Origin: Calonectria ilicicola
Taxonomy: Eukaryota > Ascomycota > Sordariomycetes > Hypocreales > Nectriaceae
Direction of reading: 5' to 3'
Assembly: GCA_020809705.1 (NCBI GenBank)
Contig: CP085827.1
Location: 5,518,001 to 5,582,000, forward strand
Length of the DNA: 64,000 bases
In this document: piece by piece, positions 55,777 through 64,000 of the stretch
Layout: each line of letters opens with the position of its first letter
Position numbering within the stretch: the first letter of the stretch is position 1
Program-made: the position numbers and the translations under genes
Notes under the pieces: generated by a model
Told to the model about the DNA's origin: nothing
What the model saw: only the letters and a program-made list of their open reading frames with translations
Databases searched by the model: none

Positions 55777-56838
55777 TCAAATACCATTTTTAATTTTGTC
55801 CTTGCATCCAAGAATTCTGACACAGCCCTCGATATTAAAAGGAATAACATAGCCGTCATACCTTCGAGTTCCGCCGAGGGGAGCTCGACAAATCCGACCC
55901 ATCAAATCTATGAAATGTGTCGCTGACTCCTTGCTGACTATTGGAGACATTCCCAACTCTATCAACTCCTCATCGAGGTCATAAAAACGGTTGCGACTTG
56001 GGGTTGATTCGCATTCTCTGAATGGCGGCTAGCACTCGTTAGCGCCACGATCAATCAACCAAATGACACACTCAATTTGACAGCGAGTCATTCTATAAAG
56101 CAAATTGGCAATTAAACCTCGGGGGGTGAGTTCTTTTCGGAGGTGCTTGATCTCTGATGGGAAAGCAAAGTTCCAATGTGGCTCAAACTCAAAGATCAAG
56201 TTCATTCCTGGTTTGGATCTATGACCATAGGTGTGGGGTGGCTCAATGGCAATTTTCCAGCACAAATTTCCAAACAGGCAATGATGAGACGGATTATCGA
56301 CAAGATGTGCAATGCTTCTCGAATCAAACTTGAACCCATCGTGATATGGGCGGATCACGAGGTGAAAGTCCCCTTGGCCAGGATTCGTAATCACCGGGGC
56401 TGTCATAAACATTGGTACCTGTCTGAGGTCATCCCATAGCTTTTCTTGAATATCAGGTCTCAGTCGGGGCTCTTCGTGTTTGACGTAAATGCGACGTAGT
56501 TCTTGATCCCACTCCTGAGCTTTTTGATGTTTTGCCATCACGCAGCGAGAGTCTTTGCACGCCAGCCAGAGGCCAGAATCCCAAAGACAAGCAGAGCGAT
56601 TTGGTTTCCCATCCTCATCGAATTCTGAAATGCCTAATTTATGGCACCTCTTTCGCCAGGTACTTTGGGGCACTATCCGGCCTGACCTTTTCGTTCTAGG
56701 TACAGAGGATCTGTCAACGATGCTCACGCTATGCATGCCAGCTCGACCGTCCTTGGTAGGGCGGATTGCGGCTTCCCAAATTTGCAGCTGCAGCTCTTTT
56801 GGAAGATTTGGGAACCTTGGAAATGTTGAAAGAGCCAT
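55777..56838 (-). pseudogene. 2EXR-domain protein interrupted by a TAG
   Basis: ATG at 56838 begins MALSTFPRFPNLPKELQLQI, followed by WEAAIRP, the N-terminal signature of the fungal 2EXR family (F-box-like, function unknown). The domain continues with IVPQSTWRK, LWLACKDSR and FGNLCWKIAIEPP. TAG at 56029-56031 follows GANEC, but the same frame then runs a further 83 codons with family-like sequence (YDLDEELIELG, HFIDLMGRICRAP) to a TGA at 55777. It may be a recent null allele of a ~350-residue protein, or a shorter but still functional protein. Confidence 0.65.
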
Positions 56839-58537
56839 TTTTTGCAGAGTTTTGACGATAAAAGCGCAACAAGAATGGCGAGAGGGCGAGGGGAGTGGAA
56901 CGGGACTAGAAAGGAAATTGAGAATAGGCGATTGTATTACAAAAATTTCTTCGCACGAACTGACCATCATTCGAACCTTGATGAATAAATCTTGTTGGCG
57001 TACTGAATACACTTTCATGCACCTTGCTTGCTGTCACTAATAACCCTTTTGGGCTCCTAGTAAATACCCAAATTCATAAGAAAGAAAACAAAAGATCAGG
57101 GACAGCAGTAAAAAGGGTTGTTCTTATGTCCATTTGTATGGAGGAAACACCATCAAACACTGCGGCCCAACTTCAACTCTACAGTGGGTAATGAGGGACG
57201 ACTCGTAAACGTGGATAAAATTTAGTGGTAGCAACGGCATTGGAAGTTTCTTGCTACTTCCAAGACGGTATTTTACTCAATTGAAGCAAAGCTATATTCT
57301 AAACCAAACCTGTCGTATAACCTCAACGCACCTAGTTGAATAAGTTCTGACCACAATGACCTCGGCTGTGTGTTTATCCGGGCGCGTACTGCAAACTTAA
57401 AAAGGAAAGGTGGGAACTCAAGTGGAGAGCGAAGGCAGCACGCAACAGGGATGCAAGGGCAAATGCACATTCCGTCAACAGTTCATGTACTTCGGCCTTG
57501 GATAGATTCCTCTCGTTTACCGCATCCATGGACATAGGCTATCATGCGAATGCAACGGCGCACTTCATGAAGAGGTCTGCTGCTTTTAATTATGATCCAT
57601 TCCTGGTTTGCATGTATTGCATTTCCCTGAGATAGGACCAAGTGAATTGTGATGGCTGCACTGATTTAGCTTTTTTGACCAAGTAAATCGCGCCAGAATG
57701 AAGGTAGTTTCTTATATCAGCTCCCTTGCTGGATGAAGATAATTACACAATGATCCCAGAACAGAGAGCGTATTTCCACATCCCTCAACTTCTATAGCTT
57801 GTAATTATTCGATAATAAGACACCATACGTGGTGCAAATTTATGCCGTTTTAAATGTATAATATGATTGCGACAGGGCTGGCTTATTTAACTTGATTCTG
57901 CCTTTCACGCCCCAAGTAACATGGGTTATGATAGTGGGAGTGGAGCAAATACGCGTACACCGCATCATTTCCTCGCTAAGTCGGCAGTTCGGCTACAGTC
58001 TGGTGAAAGGCTCAACGGTGTCAGTCAACTTGTTTACACACGGGTACTTGTTTTGATGAGGCCAAGAATAAGTTATTGGGATATCAGGCATCCCTGGATA
58101 CTTGAATCCAGCAACAAGGAATTTGGCCTCATCATCTAACCAATCTAGTCGCCCTAAGGTAATCACAGGTGTTGCTGCACACTGTGCAATCCGGTCCTAG
58201 CCTCGGTTTCGGATTCCGGATCAGATCCCGAAGAAAAATGAAGGCTCGAGCCCACCGCCCCCAACCCTATAAACTCACAGAGACGATCGTTCTTTTACGT
58301 AACTATTTTTTTCCCGCCCCGCGTTAGAGCCTTGAAGTTTGTGACGCGTCCTAATTTCTCCAATGCCACAAGTGTAAGCGAAGCATGTCTCATCATTGAA
58401 CAGGAAAGCATCGAGATATTTATATAGATACCATAGAACTCTCATTGCGCCTTTTGTTCACCAGTCAGTCTTTTCCTTCGCCTATTGAATCGGCATCACT
58501 CATAAACCTTCTGACTAAAGGAATTTCGAGAATAATC
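56839..58537. other. intergenic, no gene supported
   Basis: Contains only short frames. A ~100-bp promoter region of the next gene ends it (TATATAGATACC about 58420). Confidence 0.5.
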
Positions 58538-59515
58538 ATGCTTTATAAATCCATCTGTACCGTGGTTTCTGCCGCCAGTCTTGCCGCTGCCGCAGACCCT
58601 GTGCGAACCCTGTACCAAGGCAATGGCAGTACGACTTGGTTGGAAAATTTAAGGGTCAGGTCTAATGGCAATGTCCTAACGACGGTTATTGGCCCTCCCG
58701 CCAACCTTTTTTCCTTTGACCCTAGCCAGAAGGACCCCGAACCGGTTCTCCTCAGTACTTTCCCCTCCATTCTAGGCTTGAGCGGCATCACCGAGGTTAG
58801 CCACGACGTATTTTATATCACGGGCGCCAATACTACAGGAGAAAACATTTCTGACCCTCCTGTAAACGCCACCAAGGTCTGGAAAGTTGACTTCAATCAT
58901 GGCGACGGCACTAATCCGACCATCGAGCTCATTGCCGAGCCTGTCCTTCCTCTCGTGACAGACTTTAATGGCCTGACCACGTTTAACGAGTCCATTATTT
59001 TGGCCTCTGCAACATTCGAAGATACTGTTGTCGCCATGGACATCAATACTGGCGATTACTGGACCGCCTTTGAAGATTCCGAAATGACAAGCATCAACGG
59101 CATCAAGGTTGGACAGGATGGCTACTTGTACTGGACCGCATCCGACGGTCTGCTGCGGGCACCTCTGTATAAGAACCTGACTCTTGGTGCGGCTGAGGCC
59201 CTTTATGACGGTTCTTATGACGATTTTGCAGTTTCGTACAACGGATTTGCGCTTGCGAAGAATGGCAAAAGGTACGCATACATGTCCTCGAATACCGATG
59301 CCATCCAGCAACTGGTCATTGATGATGTAACTGGAAATGTGAGCTCTGCATCTTACATCGCGGAGACCACCAACACTACTACATGGGGCAAAGCAACTGG
59401 TTGTGATTTTGGTCGTGCTTCTTGGCAAAAGAACAAGGTGTATTGCACAACGGGAGGCAGTTTGACATCCGGATCGACACTGGGTGGTCAACTCTTTGAG
59501 ATTACCGTGTACTGA
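58538..59515 (+). CDS. secreted SMP-30/gluconolactonase-like beta-propeller protein
   Basis: 325 aa, one exon. The ATG at 58538 gives a good signal peptide (MLYKSICTVVSAASLAAAA). The mature protein has the repeating pattern of a six-bladed propeller: WLENLRVRSNGNVL, LPLVTDFNGLT, GIKVGQDGYLYWTASDG and YNGFALAKNGKRYAYM. This is characteristic of the SMP-30/gluconolactonase-like group found in many fungal secondary-metabolite and secretome loci. Two Cys near the C-terminus (TGCDFGR, VYCTTGG) are the only ones in the mature part and probably form a disulphide. Enzymatic activity unproven. A longer frame begins at a TTG upstream but ATG is preferred. Confidence 0.8.
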   Translation: MLYKSICTVVSAASLAAAADPVRTLYQGNGSTTWLENLRVRSNGNVLTTVIGPPANLFSFDPSQKDPEPVLLSTFPSILGLSGITEVSHDVFYITGANTTGENISDPPVNATKVWKVDFNHGDGTNPTIELIAEPVLPLVTDFNGLTTFNESIILASATFEDTVVAMDINTGDYWTAFEDSEMTSINGIKVGQDGYLYWTASDGLLRAPLYKNLTLGAAEALYDGSYDDFAVSYNGFALAKNGKRYAYMSSNTDAIQQLVIDDVTGNVSSASYIAETTNTTTWGKATGCDFGRASWQKNKVYCTTGGSLTSGSTLGGQLFEITVY

Positions 59516-59977
59516 TTGCATCGAGACCCCGAACGGGTGTAGGCCATTCTTAAGGTCATTTTCTAATCAGAGGCCGTCAAGTAAATGGATTATTGGCTCA
59601 TAGATCGAGAAAGGCGCACCTTTTCAGCATTGAATACAAATTTGTTATCTTGGTCAGTTGGCGTGTTGTCGGGTTCCATGTTATTATTTGACAGCTCTCA
59701 ACTCCGTAATTGGTATTTTCAACATTTATGTAATCACAGCGATCTTGATTTATTAGTTGTCCACAGATGGGCTTCGCCTGGTTTCGGTCTGTTGAGCGTG
59801 CCTCGTGGCTTTTAGTCAGACGGTGGTCGGGTACTTGGGCCCATCTGAGAATGATGAATTCTCTGCTAATGATGAAGAGGCGCATATTTGTGATAAGAAA
59901 TGAATAGCATTTCATATATTACTAGTACCGGAAACCTCCCTTAGTGGGACGCGTGCCGGTCATGACGTGAAATCTAT
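59516..59977. other. convergent intergenic spacer
   Basis: 3' ends of the SMP-30-like and carboxylesterase genes face each other across it. Nothing supported. Confidence 0.5.
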
Positions 59978-61773
59978 CTAGTATGGAGTCTGTTGGCCAA
60001 AGTAATCCATCAAAAGCTTAATGTGCTTTGCTGTTTTAGCCACAGTATGATTGCCGAATCCATCACCAAGCTCCATTACGTAGTCGGTTTCGCCGCTGTT
60101 AGGATACCAATGAGCCAAATCACCGTCACCAGTATAACTGTCACCTTTGTTGGGGTCACCTGTCTTGACAAAGTTGATCCAATACGCGCTCATGGCCTTT
60201 TGGATAGCGTAGTCTTGCGAGGTGAAAGGGTATGTGTCGACATTGGCATACAGAGCGTTCAGGGCGTACATGATTTCACTCTGGTGGAAAGCACCCGAAT
60301 CCTGGCCGGGAGGGGCATCTGATAAACTCGTGTTAACGTACGTGTCTGTTTTAGATAATGCAAATCCTTCAAACTTACGGTCCCAGTAGTAAGTGTAAAT
60401 AGGGCTCTTGGATGATAGAATCCAGTCCTTGGCATATGCCCACGAGCCTACCAGAGACGTGTCACGAGCGGCCGCGTTCCATGCCATGCTGGCGCTGGTC
60501 GAGTTCTCCCCAGCGGGATAAAGTTCAAAATAGCGTGATGAGAGATTGCCGTACTTCAAGGTACAATATTCCTTGTACTCAGCAACGGTGTAGTTTGTTG
60601 TAGTTGCTGCCCCACTCTCGTCCTTGGTGTTGCCAGTGATGAGCGGCACGTCGTTGGCTGGACCCTTCTGGAGTTGCTCAAGGTACTTCATCGGCAACAC
60701 GTAACCATCCAAGACGGGCTTGAAAACCAGGGGGTAGTTGCAGGATAGCGCTGTCACCCACCACACAGTATAATCACGGTCACTGGAACCGATCAAAATA
60801 TCTTCCATGGGTAGTTTGCGCAGCTCTGCAATGGAACTGGCATTGTGGTACGAGGTGTAGTTAAGACCATGTGCAAGCGCATTTTCCATCGTGACATACG
60901 ATGTTGCCAGGCCCGCAAGGAGAGTATCGTAAGGGTAACGAATACCTGATTGGGAGATGGCGCCGTGAAAGTAGCCACTGAACAGCTCGCTGTTGACTGC
61001 ATGATAGACTTGAGATGAGCCAAACGACTGTCCTGCAATGGTGACACGGTCTGGGTCACCACCAAACTTTTCAATGTTATTTTGAACCCACTTGAGCACT
61101 TCAAGGTGGTCCAAAACACCGTAGTTTCCTGATGTCTCCTGACCGAATTCGACTTTGCCTTCAGCGTTCAGCTCGGGATGAGCCAGATAGCCAAAAACAT
61201 CGTCTCGTCGGTTAAACGTCACAATCACCACTCCCTTGACTATATCGCCAGTAAATTAATACATATTTTCCCGCTTAATATTCCAATGTAAACAATGATG
61301 AATGGGTAGTACTCACCAGCGGTGCCGCCACCGTACCACCAGGTATTGTCACTTGTTTCCTCGCTGCCCTGGTTCCAAACCAAAACAGGGAGTTTGTCAC
61401 TGGATGAGGAGGCATTTGTCCAGACGTTTAGACTGAGGCAGTCCTCGCTATATCCCGACGTGTATGGGGTCGGGCATGGGGTGCCAAACTCATAGGCCAG
61501 CAAGGTGTCGTTCCACGGCGTGCGGGCCTGAGGGGGCTTCCATCGGTTCTCGTAACCAGTGTCGGCAGCATATGGAATTCCAAGAAAGGCGGCGACCTTG
61601 TCAATGGGCTCGTCAAAATATGATGCATCACTTTCGTTAAAGTACTTGAAGCCTTTGACTGGGCCAAGAGTTGTCTGGATCGTCTTGCCATAGAGCTGAG
61701 CTTCAGCCCCAATGAGACTAGCCAGAATTATGGCCGCCGGGCCCATTGCAACCGACTGAAGAAGAGACGGCAT
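59978..61773 (-). CDS. secreted type-B carboxylesterase/lipase
   Basis: Exons 61317-61773 and 59978-61239 (77-nt intron) give 572 aa of the alpha/beta-hydrolase type-B carboxylesterase family. The ATG at 61773 gives a signal peptide (GPAAIILASLIGAEA); a longer frame begins at 61863. Signatures are SEDCLSLNVW, VTIAGQSFGSSQVYHA (nucleophile Ser in GQSFG) and the His segment GAFHQSEIMYAL. The usual oxyanion motif HGG is replaced by a Trp-Tyr-Gly-Gly-Gly sequence just before the splice, so it belongs to the atypical branch. Extracellular ester hydrolysis is expected. No damage. Confidence 0.92.
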
Positions 61774-64000
61774 CTCTGAGGCTTTGAGACACAAATGGTT
61801 TATGAGCAGTCGATTGCGTTTCCATCCTCTTGAGTTGCTGGCTGTGGCTGCTAATTTATACATGCGAGTCTAAGATGATCCTATGCCCCTATTAAAACAG
61901 AGCTACACTCACTCTGGCCATGGCCCTGAAACTATTACGCAAGCTGGACAGCAAAATATGGGCATGATGTGCGAAACTTGGATGATCTTTTGCTTTCGGC
62001 CTCTGAATGAAAGAATGCGCGCAGTGCCCTGCCCCACTGCTTTCTCCCCTGCATCGTCATATGTTCCATCTCATTCGACTCGCCTCTCACATATTAGGCT
62101 CTTTAAATTGTCTTGTCGATCAAGAAGTTTATTATGCGGTGCCTTTCGAGATAGTACGAGGTGAGATAAACAGACAAGTTTGACTCACGGTTCTACTACG
62201 TCACGATTCTCTCCTCATAATGTCAAATTCATCATCGTAATGAAGGTGTATTAAATATATCCTACCGCAGGGCGGTTTCTTTTTGAAACGGCTTTATTTC
62301 GAACTGTGCGGAATTATTTGCAACCTGATTCATTGCACACCGGCTTACGCGTCAATTTCTTGGAATCGTCCATGTTTGCCGATTGTTCCGCATTGCTCCG
62401 CCAAGCAGTGCGATTCGCACTTAGAAGCTATTCTAAATCTAAGCTTCACGGTGCGATTCGCACCCGAAAATGGGGCCCCGGCTTAAACTGCGGCCTTATC
62501 CCACCGGCTAAAAATCCGATCCCTGTAACCATGCAACTTAATTTTCCTGGAGAAATGAATCCATGCCTGAAATTAGATGAAGACGCCGTATTCAAGCCAC
62601 ATTGCAGAGCCCTGCTTCAGTACCCGGTGCCTCCACGTATGGTCGGGCGGATCATTTGGCCAACCGTGACTCTGTAAAAGTCCGATTCAATAGAGAACAC
62701 TCAGTGAGAGCTGCCTAGGACCCATGTGATGTTTTTAACAGCCACCACAGGTTAATACCGTATCGTTTTATTGCGTTTGGTGTTTGGGAGGGAAAACGTG
62801 CGACCCTCCCATAGTCTAGCAAAGCAGCCCGGAGACAGACCTTGATTGACTTGCGGACTTGACATATGAGAACACTATTCTGTAATTTAATCATCAGTCC
62901 ACTGACATTCTTTCGAAAGGTTTTATTACCAATTGTATTGGGTTGTAAAGGGACATCCTCTCCTGTCCTGCAGGGCATCAGGCAAGAGAGTCAGTGTCAA
63001 AACAGCTCTCGCGTAGTGCCCCGTCTCCGCCCTTGTGCAGGCCGAGGTGGGTACATACCTGGCTACTATGAGGAGATGCGGGTGATGCTGACTGCCTGAT
63101 TTATAATAGAATGGCAGACTTTTTAATTCGGAATGTATGGCCTGAGACAGCACCAGATTGTCGATCAACTAGTAACCTTTTGTAGTTACTGTCCCTTGTC
63201 TGATCAGTAGCCTTAAGCAATAAATCTAACCTGAAATTTTACTTTAAATGCCTACCTGGTACTAAAAATGTGATAAAGTATTCTATTATGAGACTACTTG
63301 AGCTGGGCAAATGCCTGTGCTAATAGGCTGTGGTGAATGATTTGCCCTTCTAACCGAATTGCATGAGCCTTGTAAGTGGGGATTTATGTCTTACCCTTCC
63401 TTGGAGGTATTTGCTGTGGGTTTGATTTGATTCGCTTTAAATGGTTGTGGTTGCTGATATGAATGCGGAGGTCTATCTATGTATATGTTTAAAGTAATAC
63501 CTACCCGGTTTATTCTCTCTCCTTATTGTAACTATTTTATCTTAAATATTACTTTTATGCTAAAATTGATGATTTCATATATTATAATCCAATTATAAAT
63601 CATCCTCGTGTCAACAATGCCATTTCCTTCATCTCCTGTCTCGACTGAAGAAAAAGACAATCACAACGGAGGTACTATGAATATCCGATTGTTGTAAAGG
63701 TATTCAGCCTTATTGACAAGTACCTTGAATTTTTTATAAAATTGTTGTTGTCTAGGAGATATTTGGAAAATCGTTACTAGGGCTTGGATATTGGGGACAA
63801 ATTTATCCTTCGACCGGCCACACAGGATGCAATGAACCTAGTTGCCAATGGCGGCGAAATAAATTAGGCATATATATATGTAAGTATTATCTGACCCCCA
63901 CTCGGCCTAATTTCAAGGGCGCTAAAATATAATTGTACAGTGACGTGGTCTTAGGCTATTGATGAGATTGAGTCCTGCCAAGTGATAATGTGTGTATTTA
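61774..64000. other. intergenic to window edge, no gene supported
   Basis: Short chance frames only. The segment from about 63.2 kb is AT-rich. I see no exon, RNA or repeat that I can defend. Confidence 0.5.

Noticed and set aside
29998..56031. Reassignment of TAG as a sense codon
   Set aside because: TAG is the natural stop of the FAD oxidase, the carboxylesterase and the dual-finger regulator; CpA-to-TpA mutation explains the internal TAGs better.
58772..59521. 249-aa minus-strand protein
   Set aside because: Shadow of the SMP-30-like gene.
1..64000. CRISPR arrays, riboswitches, bacterial operons
   Set aside because: No regularly spaced repeats of the right size, and intron-containing genes show this is fungal nuclear DNA.

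Overview
This window is nuclear DNA from a filamentous ascomycete (Pezizomycotina). Sordariomycetes, probably Hypocreales, is the best guess from gene content, but the species is not identifiable. The evidence is short GT-AG (and some GC-AG) introns of about 48-116 nt with CTAAC/CTGAC-type branch sites, widely spaced monocistronic genes, Zn2Cys6 and C2H2 regulators, a fungal NB-ARC/TPR receptor, 2EXR and DUF1214-like proteins, many secreted proteins, and solo LTRs and transposons decayed mainly by C-to-T/G-to-A changes of the RIP type (CpA to TpA).

Layout. 1-2.2 kb: the 3' end of an unidentified gene and a secreted Gly/Ser-repeat protein. 2.8-6.7 kb: a graveyard of nested LTR copies, a decayed NRPS condensation-domain fragment and a 5'-truncated GH28 pectinase pseudogene on the opposite strand. 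7.7-16 kb: ordinary genes (a secreted eqolisin-fold-like protein, an MFS anion:cation symporter, a secreted DUF1214-like protein, an N-myristoylation-type protein of unknown function). 17.7-25.8 kb: an accessory block. A Cys-rich membrane protein is cut at its 3' end by a 215-bp LTR. Two paralogous, broken genes of unknown function flank a full NB-ARC/TPR receptor gene, and three further LTR copies lie at the boundaries. 26.9-28.6 kb: an MDR oxidoreductase and a small cupin. 29.9-31.4 kb: a complete but dead Tc1/mariner-type element with 83-bp terminal inverted repeats and TA target duplication. 32.1-37.8 kb: a very large gene (about 1,840 codons, minus strand) with an N-terminal domain weakly resembling the P47/TULIP type, a propeller-like region and long amphipathic plus transmembrane helices, interrupted by two TAG codons. 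40-47.3 kb: a C2H2 protein, a hypothetical protein, a C2H2 + Zn2Cys6 transcription factor divergent from a carotenoid-oxygenase-family (stilbene-cleaving type) enzyme, and a 70-aa three-exon microprotein. 50-61.8 kb: a secreted protein broken by TAG, an aldehyde dehydrogenase with a mitochondrial-type leader, a berberine-bridge-type FAD oxidase, a 2EXR protein broken by TAG, a secreted SMP-30-like propeller and a secreted type-B carboxylesterase. The last 2.2 kb holds nothing I can support.

How the genes may work together. The clearest functional unit is the divergent regulator/dioxygenase pair at 42.1-46.5 kb. The dioxygenase would release aromatic aldehydes, which the aldehyde dehydrogenase at 51.8 kb could oxidise, but that link is inference. 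The accessory block at 17.7-25.8 kb looks like a rearranged, LTR-bounded segment carrying an innate-immunity (NLR) gene. The most unusual single object is the giant membrane-active-looking gene at 32-38 kb.
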